Made by a program: the position numbers and the translations under genes. Shown here one piece after another: positions 17,945-29,669 of a stretch of DNA of 64,000 nucleotides; the stretch's first letter is position 1; every line of letters begins with the position of its first letter. Where the stretch lies: NCBI GenBank assembly GCA_963720705.1, contig CAVRGJ010000007.1:248001-312000 (forward strand), written 5' to 3'. The notes beneath the pieces were generated by a model, which saw only the letters and a program-made list of their open reading frames with translations, had not been told where the DNA came from and made no database searches. The stretch is from DASWJZ01 sp963720705. Lineage in GTDB: Bacteria > Pseudomonadota > Alphaproteobacteria > Rhizobiales > Afifellaceae.

Positions 17945-19057
17945 TTAGCGCTTCATTTGTTCTTCCAGAAACGCTTGCACCCTCTCCGGTGGTACGTCGC
18001 CGGCGATGAAGGCCTTCCCGATGCCGCGGGTCAGGATGAAAGTGAGCCGCCCGCGCTTCACCTTCTTGTCCTGCGCGATGTGGCGCATCAGTTCTTCGGC
18101 TGAAAGCGCCGGGCCGGGAACCTCGGCGAGCGAGACCGGCAGCCCTGCCTCCTTCAGATGCTTACGCGCGCGCTCAGCGTCGGCCATCGGCGCGAGCCCT
18201 TCCGCAACGGAGAAATCGTACGCGAGCGCAATGCCGATCGCGACCGCCTCGCCGTGCACGAGGCGGTTCGCGTCGAAGCCGCAGGCCGCCTCAATCGCGT
18301 GGCCGAACGTATGGCCGAGATTGAGGAGCGCGCGTTCGCCCGTCTCGCGCTCGTCGGCGGCGACGGTCCGCGCCTTGAAGCGTACGCTTTCGGCGATCGC
18401 GCGGATGCGTGCGCTGCCGCCGGCGAACACTTCGCCGCGATTCTGCTCAAGCCATTCGAAGAACTTCGCGTCGCCGATCAGCCCGGCCTTCGCCATCTCG
18501 GCGTAGCCCGCCCGGAACTCGCGCTTCGGCAACGTGTCGATCGTGTCGGTGTCGGCGAGCACGAGGTCCGGCTGCAAAAAGCTGCCGACGAGGTTCTTGC
18601 CGTGCTTGGCGTTGATGCCGGTTTTTCCGCCGACGCTGGAGTCGACTTGGGCCAGCAACGTGGTTGGCACCTGCACCAAGTGCATGCCGCGCCGTGTGAC
18701 CGCCGCGGCGAAGCCGGCAAGGTCGCCGACGACGCCGCCGCCGAGCGCCACCACCGCGTCGCCGCGCTCAAGTCGGGCGTCCAGGATCGCCTCGACCACG
18801 ACCTGCAGCTGGGCAAAGCTCTTTGACGCCTCGCCCGGCGGGACGACGATCTCAGCCGCCTCGATCTTCGCGCTCTTTAGCGCGGCGGCAAGTTGCGGCA
18901 GATGTCGCGCCGCCACGTTCTCGTCCGTAACCACCGCGACGTTCCGCCCCGGCATCAGCGCGGCGATCCGTTCGCCAGCGCTGGCGACGAGACCGGGGCC
19001 GATCAGAACGTCATAGCTGCGCGCTCCCAACTCGACGCGTACGCGCTCCGGATTCAA
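17945..19057 (-). CDS. aroB: 3-dehydroquinate synthase
   Basis: Second enzyme of the shikimate pathway: converts DAHP to 3-dehydroquinate using NAD+ and a divalent metal. The 370-residue protein has the nucleotide-binding segment ALGGGVVGDLAGFAAAVTRR, then VPTTLLAQVDSSVGGKTGIN and the metal-site histidines in GHTFGHAIE and VHGEAVAIG. It begins with TTG overlapping the aroK stop by 4 bp (TTGA), which supports that start and indicates an aroK-aroB operon. Confidence 0.97.
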   Translation of the reverse strand: MNPERVRVELGARSYDVLIGPGLVASAGERIAALMPGRNVAVVTDENVAARHLPQLAAALKSAKIEAAEIVVPPGEASKSFAQLQVVVEAILDARLERGDAVVALGGGVVGDLAGFAAAVTRRGMHLVQVPTTLLAQVDSSVGGKTGINAKHGKNLVGSFLQPDLVLADTDTIDTLPKREFRAGYAEMAKAGLIGDAKFFEWLEQNRGEVFAGGSARIRAIAESVRFKARTVAADERETGERALLNLGHTFGHAIEAACGFDANRLVHGEAVAIGIALAYDFSVAEGLAPMADAERARKHLKEAGLPVSLAEVPGPALSAEELMRHIAQDKKVKRGRLTFILTRGIGKAFIAGDVPPERVQAFLEEQMKR

Positions 19058-19644
19058 TGCGCGGCCCCCTTGCTCAAATGATTGTCGAGCGCTGCGACGA
19101 TTTCCGCAACGACGGCCTGATGCGGCCCGTCCCGGGAAGCGACTGTGATGTCGGCCTGGCGATAGATCGGCTCGCGCTCGCTCAAGAGCCTCCGCATGAC
19201 TTCATCCGGATCGGCCTGCGCGAGGAGCGGGCGGTTTCCCTTTTTTCTCACGCGATCGAGCAGCACTGGCGCGTCCGCCTTGAGCCATATCGTGACGCCG
19301 CTCTCGCGGCAGCGCGTGCGCGTCTCCTCGCTCATGAATGCGCCCCCGCCGGTCGCCACCACCGCCGGTCCATTGGAAAGCAGGCGCGCGACGACACGCT
19401 GCTCACCCTCGCGGAAATGCGCCTCGCCATAATTCTGGAAGATCTCGGCAATGGTCAGGTTCGCCGCCTTCTCGATCTCGGTGTCGGCATCGAGGAAGGG
19501 CAAGTGCAGAAGGCTCGCGAGTCGCCGTCCGATCGAGGTCTTTCCCGCGCCCATCATCCCGACGAGCACAATCGAGCGGCTGCCGAGACGCGCGACCACG
19601 CGGTCGATCTGGTCGCCGCCGACGACGGCGTGGCGCTGATCCAT
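19054..19644 (-). CDS. aroK: shikimate kinase
   Basis: Phosphorylates shikimate at the 3-OH using ATP. The 196-residue protein shows Walker A GMMGAGKTSIGRRLA, the DADTEIE shikimate-binding motif, GEAHFREGEQRV and the GGGAF motif in VVATGGGAFMS. The ATG at 19644 is chosen because GGAGGG lies about 8 nt upstream. A TTG at 19695 would add 17 residues without a Shine-Dalgarno sequence. The gene is divergent from the small membrane protein and xerD. Confidence 0.97.
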   Translation of the reverse strand: MDQRHAVVGGDQIDRVVARLGSRSIVLVGMMGAGKTSIGRRLASLLHLPFLDADTEIEKAANLTIAEIFQNYGEAHFREGEQRVVARLLSNGPAVVATGGGAFMSEETRTRCRESGVTIWLKADAPVLLDRVRKKGNRPLLAQADPDEVMRRLLSEREPIYRQADITVASRDGPHQAVVAEIVAALDNHLSKGAAH

Positions 19645-19783
19645 GAACGAGACCCTCCGGGCGCCGTCGTGCTCCGCGGCTCCCCCGAGTGTCAAGACAA
19701 GCGTCTCGCGGAGCGCGGCGGCCCCCTTGCCTTGCTATCGGTGCGCCGGACGGGTTAGACGGGGACGGCGAAGATGCGGATCG

Positions 19784-19927
19784 ATGCCTAGCCTTATTCG
19801 ATTATTGGTTGTTCTCGGGCTCATTGGTGCAGTCATCTACGGCGCGATGGTCGCCCTGGTGATTTCGGTCGAGCCGAAGCAGCGCGAAATGAGTGTGCGC
19901 GTTCCGATCGATCGGTTGCAGCCGTGA
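19784..19927 (+). CDS. 47-aa single-helix membrane protein upstream of xerD
   Basis: A 47-residue protein with one membrane segment (LLVVLGLIGAVIYGAMVALV) and a short C-terminal tail (EPKQREMSVRVPIDRLQP). It starts at ATG 19784. A longer in-frame reading back to 19643 overlaps aroK and is rejected. Its stop overlaps the GTG start of xerD by 4 bp (GTGA), so xerD translation is probably coupled to it. Similar short proteins occur before xerD in related genomes as I remember them. The function is unknown. Confidence 0.8.
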   Translation: MPSLIRLLVVLGLIGAVIYGAMVALVISVEPKQREMSVRVPIDRLQP

Positions 19928-20871
19928 GCGGACGACGCTCCGCCTCCGACGGGGGTACGCGCGACGCGGCTTTGGCGGAGGCGTTTCTCGAAATGCTGGC
20001 GGCGGAGCGCGGAGCAAGCGCGAACACGCTATCGGCCTATCGCCGGGACCTCGATGATTTCCGCAGCGCGAGCGGCAGGCTCGCCGCCGCCTCCGCTGAC
20101 GACGTGCGCCGCTATCTTGCTTCGCTCGCCGGCCGCGGGCTCGCCGCGACATCGCAGGCGCGACGGCTCTCGGCGCTCAGGCAATTCTTCAAGTTCCTCG
20201 TCGCTGATGCGATCCGCGACGACGATCCGACGGCGACGGCGGAGCGGCCGAAGCCGCGCCGCGCTTTACCAAATGTGCTTTCGGTCGAAGACGTCGACCG
20301 GCTGCTCGAAGCGGCGCGCGTCGCGGCGACGGAGCCGGAGCTGACTCCACGTCGCAAGCTCGCAGCGCTTCGGCTGCTGGCGCTGCTCGAGCTTCTCTAC
20401 GCGACCGGGCTCCGCGTCTCCGAATTGGTGGCGCTACCGCAATCGGCGGGTCGCGGCGGCCGACCCTTTATCGCGGTCAAAGGGAAGGGCGGGCGCGAAC
20501 GCCTGGTGCCGCTGAACATTGCAGCGCACGCCGCGCTCGACCTCTATCGCGGCCAGCGCGCGGCGCTGGGCAAGCCGGACTCAAAGTGGCTCTTCCCGTC
20601 CGACGGCGCGAGCGGGCACATGACGCGGCAGGCTTTCGCGCGTGACCTGAAGACGGTCGCGGGGCGGGCCGGGCTCGATCCGCGCAAGCTCTCGCCGCAT
20701 GTGCTGAGGCACGCCTTCGCAACGCATCTTCTCTCCGGCGGCGCCGACCTTCGCGTTGTGCAGACGCTGCTCGGGCACGCCGACATCTCGACGACACAGA
20801 TTTATACGCATGTCCTCGATGAGCGCCTGAAGGAGCTCGTCAACAAGCACCATCCGCTGGCGGAGCGGTGA
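19924..20871 (+). CDS. xerD: tyrosine recombinase XerD
   Basis: Site-specific recombinase that with XerC resolves chromosome dimers at dif. The 315-residue protein has an N-terminal SAM-like core-binding domain (about residues 15-100, with ERGASANTLSAYRRDLDDF) and a catalytic domain. The catalytic Arg is in TGLRVSEL, Lys in VKGKGGRERLVPL, the HxxR box in HVLRHAFATHLLSGG, and the His and Tyr in LLGHADISTTQIYTHV. It starts with GTG overlapping the 47-aa gene. No integron or prophage context is visible, and the length and sequence fit a housekeeping XerD. Confidence 0.95.
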   Translation: MSGRRSASDGGTRDAALAEAFLEMLAAERGASANTLSAYRRDLDDFRSASGRLAAASADDVRRYLASLAGRGLAATSQARRLSALRQFFKFLVADAIRDDDPTATAERPKPRRALPNVLSVEDVDRLLEAARVAATEPELTPRRKLAALRLLALLELLYATGLRVSELVALPQSAGRGGRPFIAVKGKGGRERLVPLNIAAHAALDLYRGQRAALGKPDSKWLFPSDGASGHMTRQAFARDLKTVAGRAGLDPRKLSPHVLRHAFATHLLSGGADLRVVQTLLGHADISTTQIYTHVLDERLKELVNKHHPLAER

Positions 20872-21031
20872 TCGGCAGAACGCGGCAGGTTCAGGCGCAG
20901 CTTGAATGAGTCAGCGAGGGCAAGCATAGTCCCCCGCAGGGAGGCCATTCGGGCCATGGCCTCGCACGCGGGAGCGGTCTGTTGCGGGAGATCGCGGCTA
21001 TCATCCCTTCGCGAACGCCAGCGGCGGCATT

Positions 21032-24001
21032 GTGCGCTTCAAATCGACGGGGCGCGCCGTGAGCGACGTCGATTCATCCGGCGATCGTCTGAAGGTCTAC
21101 ATCGCCTATTCGCGCCGCGACGCCGGCGTGGCGGACCGGCTTGTGGCAACGCTGCAGGTGCAGGGGTTCACGGTTTCGATCGACCGGCGCGATCTTCCTT
21201 CCAGCGAGCAGTGGCAGGACGGATTGGTAGAGCGCATCCGCGCTTCCGACACGGTCGTCTGGCTGATCAGCGCGCAATCGTTGCGTTCGCGCCGATGCAA
21301 TCGCGAGGTCGGGGAAGCCCACGGGCTTAACAAGCGGCTGATCCCGGTTGTGATCGAGGCGGTGGCGCCCGACGCGCTGCCGGAGACGCTCGGGCGCATC
21401 CAAGTGCTGCCGGCGGAGGGCGTCTTCGCATTCGAAAAGCATCTGCGGACGCTGGTCAACGCGCTCAACACCGATGGCGATTGGCTCAAGGAGCACACGC
21501 GCCTCGCCGACCACGGACGGCAATGGCTTTCGCAGGAGCGGCCGTCATCGCTTCTTCTTCGCGGGGTCGCGCTGAAGAACGCCGAAGCTTGGGCCGACGG
21601 GAGGCCGGGCGACGCACCGCCGTCGAGCGACGAAGCGCTGCGACTGATCCTTGCAAGCCGTCGGCAGCAGTGGCGGCGCCAGCGTTCCTCCGTTGCCGCT
21701 GCGCTCGCCGTCACCCTCATGTGTGTCGGGCTCGCGGGCGTTGCCTATTGGCAGCGGGTGGTCGCGATCGACGAAAGGCAGCTTGCGGAGCAGGGCGAAG
21801 CGCAGGCGGTCGCCGATCAGCGGCTCGCCGAAGGGCACGCCGCGTCCGACCGCGCAGCGCGTGAAGGTGCGGAGCACGACTTCAAGACTGCCAGGGAGGC
21901 CGTCGACGGCATCGTTGTCGACGTGGCGCAGGGATTGCGCGATATCGAAGGCATGCGCGCCGAAGACCTCCGCAAGGTCTTCGACCGCGTCAGGGCTACG
22001 GTCGACGCACTCGTCAAGGTCGCGCCCGAAGACGACGACCTGCAGCGCACAGAGCTTTCCATGCTCGTCAACTTCGGGGACGCGTATCTTGCTGCCGGCG
22101 ACGGGGAAGCGGCCTTGACGGCTTACGAGGCGGGCCGCGATGTCGCCGAGCGCCATGTTGCTGCCGATCCGGAGAATTCCGGATGGCAGCGCGACCTTGC
22201 TGCAGGCTACGTCAGGATCGGCGACGTGCAGGCGGCTCGTGGCGACCTTGCCGCTGCGCTCGCAAGTTACGAGGCCGATCTCGCCGCCGCCGAGCACCTC
22301 GCCACGCTCAACTCCGCCAACGCGGAGGCGCAGCGAGATCTGGCGGCGGCCTACGACCGGGTGGGCGACTTGAAGGTGAGACAGGGCGGCCTTGCCGAGG
22401 CGCTCGACAGCTACGAGGCAAGCCTGCAAATCCGCGAAGAGCTTGTCGCGGACGATCCGAATAATGCTGAATGGCAAAACGATCTCGCGGTCGTCTACGA
22501 CCGGATCGGCGACGTGGGTGTGAAGCAGAATAACCTCGCCGACGCGCTCCAGAACTACCAGGCGAGTCTTGCCATCCGCGAGCCGCTTGCTGCCGCCGGT
22601 CCCGGCAACACGCGGTGGCAACACGATCTCTTGGTAGCGCACCGGCAGATTGCGTCGTTGCAAAGGACGCAAGGCGATCTCGCCGGCAGCCTGGACAGCT
22701 ACGAAAAGGTTCGCGTCATCGCCGAGCGCCTGACTGCGATCAGTCCGGACAACGCCGAGTGGCAGCGCGATCTTGCAACGAGCCTCTTCAGCATCAGCGA
22801 GATCCGGATGACGCAGGGTGACTTCAAGGCGGCATTCGAGAGCGGCAAGGCCGGCGTCGCGATCGCGGATCGGCTCGCCGCTGCGGATCCAGGGAACGCT
22901 CAATTGCAGCGCGACCTGTCGACCGGCTACGGCGATATCGGCGATGCGCGGCTCGCGCTCGGCGACCTCGTCGAAGCGCTTGTGAGCTACGAAGTAAGAC
23001 GCAACATCGCCTTGCGCCTGGCTGCCGCCGATCCCGAGAGCACCGAATGGCAGCGCGACCTGTCGATCAGCGACAACAATATCGGCGACGTTCAGGTGGC
23101 GCTCGGAAACGTCGCCGGCGCGCTTGCAACCTATGAGGCGAGCCGTGCCATTGCCGAGCGTCTTGCCGCGGCCAATCCGGAAAACATGGATTGGCAGCAC
23201 GACCTTTCGGTCAGCAACGGCAATGTCGGCGACGTCCAGGCCGCGCTCGGAGACCTCGCCGGTGCGCTTGCGAGCTACGAAGCGAGCCGTGACATCGCCG
23301 AGCGCCTCGCCGCGGCCGATCCGGACAACACCGAACGGCAGCACGAGTTGTCGACAAGCTACGGCAATGTCGGCGACGTGCTGCTCAGGCAAGGGGACCT
23401 CACCGGCGCGCTGGCGAGTTACCAGAAAAGCCGCGCCATCGTAGAGCAGCTTGCCGCCGGCGATCCGGGCAATACGCTCTGGCAGCGCGATCTTGCGATT
23501 GGCTACGCGAATATCGGCGACGTGCGGCTCGCCGGGGGCGATTTCATCGGAGCGGCGGAGAACTACAAGGCGAACCTCAACATCGCCGCGCGCCTTGTCG
23601 CCGGCGATCCGACCAATACGCTTTGGCAGCGCCATCTTTCGATCAGCTATCGAAAGCTCGGCAACGTTCGCCGCGCGCAGGGCAATGTCATCAGCGCGCT
23701 CTCCAACTACGAACTGAGCCTGCCCATCGCCGAGCGTCTCGCGGCTCTGGATGAAAACGATCCGCAATGGCAATCAGACCTCGCCGCCGGTCTCTACGAA
23801 ATCGCGACGGTGGCGCGCGGGCCGCAGCGTTTGGACGCGATAAGCAGAGCCCTGAAAATCCTCGACGACCTTAAACAACAGGATGCTTTGACGGCGGACC
23901 AAGTCGAGTGGCCCGACCGGCTGAGGCAGATGCTGGCGCAGGTCACCTCGCAGTCGACCGCGCCCCCGCAGCAGGCGCCGGCAGCGCAGCCCTCGCCTTG
24001 A
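21032..24001 (+). CDS. TIR-domain, membrane-anchored TPR-repeat protein
   Basis: A 989-residue protein of unknown function. Residues about 20-150 form a bacterial TIR domain (LKVYIAYSRRD, IDRRDLPSSEQWQD, DTVVWLISAQSL). C89 and E92 in RCNREVGE sit where NADase TIRs keep their catalytic Glu (WCxxE). A linker with LLLRGVALKNAEAW follows, then a basic patch and one membrane segment (about 219-240, VAAALAVTLMCVGLAGVAYW), an acidic helical stretch, and twelve 48-residue TPR-like repeats from residue 337. The TIR would be cytosolic and the repeats periplasmic if the membrane segment is real. Start is GTG 21032 or GTG 21059; neither has a clear ribosome-binding site. It sits alone between xerD and accA. 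Confidence 0.88.
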   Translation: MRFKSTGRAVSDVDSSGDRLKVYIAYSRRDAGVADRLVATLQVQGFTVSIDRRDLPSSEQWQDGLVERIRASDTVVWLISAQSLRSRRCNREVGEAHGLNKRLIPVVIEAVAPDALPETLGRIQVLPAEGVFAFEKHLRTLVNALNTDGDWLKEHTRLADHGRQWLSQERPSSLLLRGVALKNAEAWADGRPGDAPPSSDEALRLILASRRQQWRRQRSSVAAALAVTLMCVGLAGVAYWQRVVAIDERQLAEQGEAQAVADQRLAEGHAASDRAAREGAEHDFKTAREAVDGIVVDVAQGLRDIEGMRAEDLRKVFDRVRATVDALVKVAPEDDDLQRTELSMLVNFGDAYLAAGDGEAALTAYEAGRDVAERHVAADPENSGWQRDLAAGYVRIGDVQAARGDLAAALASYEADLAAAEHLATLNSANAEAQRDLAAAYDRVGDLKVRQGGLAEALDSYEASLQIREELVADDPNNAEWQNDLAVVYDRIGDVGVKQNNLADALQNYQASLAIREPLAAAGPGNTRWQHDLLVAHRQIASLQRTQGDLAGSLDSYEKVRVIAERLTAISPDNAEWQRDLATSLFSISEIRMTQGDFKAAFESGKAGVAIADRLAAADPGNAQLQRDLSTGYGDIGDARLALGDLVEALVSYEVRRNIALRLAAADPESTEWQRDLSISDNNIGDVQVALGNVAGALATYEASRAIAERLAAANPENMDWQHDLSVSNGNVGDVQAALGDLAGALASYEASRDIAERLAAADPDNTERQHELSTSYGNVGDVLLRQGDLTGALASYQKSRAIVEQLAAGDPGNTLWQRDLAIGYANIGDVRLAGGDFIGAAENYKANLNIAARLVAGDPTNTLWQRHLSISYRKLGNVRRAQGNVISALSNYELSLPIAERLAALDENDPQWQSDLAAGLYEIATVARGPQRLDAISRALKILDDLKQQDALTADQVEWPDRLRQMLAQVTSQSTAPPQQAPAAQPSP
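22040..23767 (+). repeat. twelve 144-bp tandem repeats in the TIR-TPR gene
   Basis: Each 144-bp unit encodes 48 residues of pattern WQRDLxxxYxxIGDVxxxxGD followed by LxxALxxYExxxxIAERLAAxDPxN. Twelve units run without spacing changes and a diverged thirteenth begins at 23768. Some neighbours, such as units 8 and 9, are very similar at protein level, so copy number could change by recombination. Confidence 0.88.
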
Positions 24002-24076
24002 CTTGGCTCGGCCGCGTAGCCAGTTTCCGCCACAATTTCGGTTGACCGCACCGGTTTGGCCGGCGCAAGGGCGCGG

Positions 24077-25030
24077 ATGCGAACCTATCTCGACTTTGAA
24101 AAGCCGGTTTCCGACCTTGAGGGCCATGTCCAGGAGCTCCGGCGCCTTGAGACCGCCGACAGCGTCTCCGTCGCGGAAGAGATCGCGACGCTTGAGGGCA
24201 AGGCGCGCGAGCAACTCGCCAGCATCTATTCCAAGCTGACGCCCTGGCAGAAGACGCAGGTGGCCCGCCACCCGGACCGGCCGCATGCAAAGCACTATCT
24301 CTCGCGGCTCTTTACCGATTTCGAGCCGCTCGCCGGCGACCGGAAGTTCGGCGAGGATCTCGCGATTGTCGCCGGACTCGGCCGTTTTCAGGGCGATCCG
24401 GTCGCCATTCTTGCCCAGGAGAAGGGCGAGGACACGCAGACACGCCTAAGACACAATTTCGGCATGGCCCGCCCGGAGGGCTACCGCAAGGCAGTGCGCG
24501 TCGTGGAGCTTGCCGACCGCTTCGCCATGCCCGTCATCTCGCTGGTTGATACCGCCGGCGCCTATCCCGGCGTCGACGCAGAGGCGCGCGGGCAGGCGGA
24601 GGCGATCGCCCGCTCAACCGAAGCCTGCCTGAAGCTCGGCGCGCCGAATATCGCCGTAATCATCGGCGAGGGTGGATCGGGAGGCGCCATCGCCATCGCC
24701 ACAGCAAACCGCGTTTATATGCTCGAACACGCAATCTACAGCGTCATCTCGCCGGAAGGCGCGGCCTCCATTTTGTGGCGAGATTCGACGCGCGCCCAGG
24801 ACGCGGCGACCGCCATGAAAATCACCGCCACCGACCTCATGAACCTGAAGATTATCGACGGGATCATCGAGGAGCCGCTCGGGGGCGCGCACCGCGATCC
24901 CGAGACAGTGATCGAACGCACGGGAGAAGTGATCCGCGCGGCACTGAATGACCTTGCGGGCCTTGGCCGGGACGCTATCCTCAGGCAGCGTCGCGAGAAA
25001 TTCCTCGCCATCGGCAGGTCAATTCAGTAG
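24077..25030 (+). CDS. accA: acetyl-CoA carboxylase carboxyltransferase alpha subunit
   Basis: With AccD this transfers the carboxyl group from biotin on AccB to acetyl-CoA, giving malonyl-CoA for fatty acid synthesis. The 317-residue protein begins MRTYLDFEKPVSDLEGHVQE and has the helical N-terminal region followed by the crotonase-like fold. Conserved segments include RPEGYRKAVRVVELADRF, DTAGAYPGVDAEARGQAEAI and GEGGSGGAIAIATANRVYML. ATG 24077 fits the family and has AAGGGCG just upstream. AccB and AccC are encoded 30 kb away in this window. AccD is not seen. Confidence 0.97.
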   Translation: MRTYLDFEKPVSDLEGHVQELRRLETADSVSVAEEIATLEGKAREQLASIYSKLTPWQKTQVARHPDRPHAKHYLSRLFTDFEPLAGDRKFGEDLAIVAGLGRFQGDPVAILAQEKGEDTQTRLRHNFGMARPEGYRKAVRVVELADRFAMPVISLVDTAGAYPGVDAEARGQAEAIARSTEACLKLGAPNIAVIIGEGGSGGAIAIATANRVYMLEHAIYSVISPEGAASILWRDSTRAQDAATAMKITATDLMNLKIIDGIIEEPLGGAHRDPETVIERTGEVIRAALNDLAGLGRDAILRQRREKFLAIGRSIQ

Positions 25031-25167
25031 AGATTCGGGCCCGTGAGCGGGACCGTCCCGAAGGGGGGCACATGCTTGGACGCGATCACGGTAACAATTC
25101 GGTAACGTTGAGGAACCCACTGTTTGGCCCGCGCGCCTCAGTCAAGGGACACGCGTAGGGAGTGGGA

Positions 25168-26589
25168 ATGGTTCGGTTCTCTCGGATCGGCCGCGCAGGC
25201 CTGCTCTTGGCGGTCGGATTGGCCGCGCTGACGCTGGCGTCGTGCTCCGACTACTCGGGCTCGCTCCCCAAGCACATGCGCCCGCTCGATTCCAAGACGC
25301 GTGCTTTGGTCGACCGCAAGGGGATGGACCAGCGCGCCCCGATCCTGATTCGCATCTTCAAGGAAGAAGCGACGCTCGAGGTCTGGAAGCTGCAAAAGGC
25401 GTCCGGCCGCTACGAGTTCCTCAAGGACTACGATATTTGCGCCTGGTCGGGCGTGCTCGGCCCGAAGATCCGGGAAGGGGACCGGCAGGCGCCGGAGGGC
25501 TTTTACACCATCCGTCCGGCGCAGATGAATCCGGACTCCGACTATTACCTTGCCTTCAACATGGGCTACCCGAACGAGTTCGACCGCTCGCTCGGACGCA
25601 CCGGCTCTGAGCTCATGGTGCACGGCGCCTGCTCCTCGCGCGGCTGCTACTCGATGACCGACGAGAACATCCAGGAGATCTATACGCTCGGCCGGCTCGC
25701 CTTCCAGGGCGGCCAGCGCGAGTTCCAGGTCGAGGCGTTTCCCTTCCGCATGACGCCGGAGAATCTGGCCAAGCATCGCAACGATCCGAACATGCCCTTC
25801 TGGCTCATGTTGAAGGAAGGCTACGACCACTTCGAGCTTGTCGGACAACCGCCCAAGGTCGACGTGTGTGACCACCGCTACATCTTCAATTCCGTGCCGG
25901 CCGACGGCCGCAGCTTCATTCCGACCGCGTCGTGTCCGCCGATGTCGATGCCCGAGCCGATCCGCATCGCGGTCGAGGACAAGGAAGCGAAAGACAACGC
26001 TAAGATGCTACTGATTGCCGACCGGCTCGATCGGCGCGAAGGCGGGCAAGGGGTGAAGGCGCTGCAGCTTGCGATGTCTACCCCGAGTTCCGCCGATCGC
26101 GCCGCGCCGCTTCCGATGTCGGTCGCAGGCACGGTCTCGCTTGAGCCGACGACGACGGCGAGCGTTGCGCCGGCCCCGGCGGATGACACGGCGCCGGCGG
26201 CCGCGACCGTTGCGGCACCGGCCGCGCCGGTGGCCGTTGCCGCAGCCCCGACCGCGCCTCCGCCTGCACCACGCCCCGCGCCGACCGCGGTTGCGGCCGC
26301 GGCGCCAGCCCCGGCCCATGCGCCGTCGTCGACCGCCGCCGGCTTCCTGCCGGTTCCGGATCTGCGCACAGCGGTCGACGATACGAAGAAGCCGGCAGCG
26401 ACGGCACAGCCGGAAGCAACGGCTGATTCTGCGACGCTCGAAGAGCGGATGCTTGCCGGAAGCATCCCGCCCGATGCGCCGGTCGCCAATTCCTACGCGT
26501 CCGCTTCTTCACAGGACGACGGCCTGACCGGCATGGTGCTCCGTCTGATCAAGAAGGAGCCGGGCGAAGACGCGGGCGCAGCGAACTAG
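25168..26589 (+). CDS. L,D-transpeptidase lipoprotein with Ala/Pro-rich tail
   Basis: A YafK-type YkuD-domain protein that probably acts on peptidoglycan or lipoprotein-peptidoglycan crosslinks. The lipobox LTLASC places an acylated Cys after a short signal peptide. The catalytic domain (about residues 50-240) has the His and Cys motif LMVHGACSSRGCYSMTDENI. Residues about 315-410 are a low-complexity Ala/Pro/Thr stretch (for example APAPADDTAPAAATVAAPAA), as in wall-spanning linkers. The ATG at 25168 has AGGGAG about 6 nt upstream; GTG 25162 is an alternative. It lies between accA and convergent secA. Confidence 0.9.
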   Translation: MVRFSRIGRAGLLLAVGLAALTLASCSDYSGSLPKHMRPLDSKTRALVDRKGMDQRAPILIRIFKEEATLEVWKLQKASGRYEFLKDYDICAWSGVLGPKIREGDRQAPEGFYTIRPAQMNPDSDYYLAFNMGYPNEFDRSLGRTGSELMVHGACSSRGCYSMTDENIQEIYTLGRLAFQGGQREFQVEAFPFRMTPENLAKHRNDPNMPFWLMLKEGYDHFELVGQPPKVDVCDHRYIFNSVPADGRSFIPTASCPPMSMPEPIRIAVEDKEAKDNAKMLLIADRLDRREGGQGVKALQLAMSTPSSADRAAPLPMSVAGTVSLEPTTTASVAPAPADDTAPAAATVAAPAAPVAVAAAPTAPPPAPRPAPTAVAAAAPAPAHAPSSTAAGFLPVPDLRTAVDDTKKPAATAQPEATADSATLEERMLAGSIPPDAPVANSYASASSQDDGLTGMVLRLIKKEPGEDAGAAN

Positions 26590-26609
26590 GCCGCGCGCGG
26601 ACGCGGCCT
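26588..26609. terminator. possible hairpin between convergent ldt and secA
   Basis: An 8-bp stem (AGGCCGCG with CGCGGCCT) with a 6-nt loop overlaps the last base pairs of the L,D-transpeptidase stop codon, 45 bp from the secA stop. No T-run follows on either strand, so termination is uncertain. Confidence 0.35.
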
Positions 26610-26653
26610 CTCGGCGGACAAATCCAGATTTTCGAATTCGGTCGCCCGTGGCC

Positions 26654-29434
<2,781 letters not shown>

Positions 29435-29669
29435 GCGCTACCTTTCCGATCAGCGATGCGGTCGCCGGACACAAGGCCCGGCGTGTCCGTCACTAAAGCT
29501 CGCTCTTTTCGCAAGCTTGTATTGAGGTCTAAGGGCGGCTAATGCCGCACGTGAACGACGCCCGGCAGTGGACTGCGGGACCCGCGACAGATAAGAACGG
29601 GCCAAAGCTCTGTCAACGCTGGAGCTTCGGCGGATTGGCGCGATTCCCGCCTCCAGCGAAGGAGTGGAT

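Noticed and set aside
21545..23773. 742-aa minus-strand frame opposite the TIR-TPR gene
   Set aside because: The periodic Val/Asp/Ala pattern simply mirrors the 144-bp repeats of the real gene.
25034..25062. Terminator hairpin after accA (TTCGGG with CCCGAA)
   Set aside because: The stem is short with a wide loop and no T-run follows.
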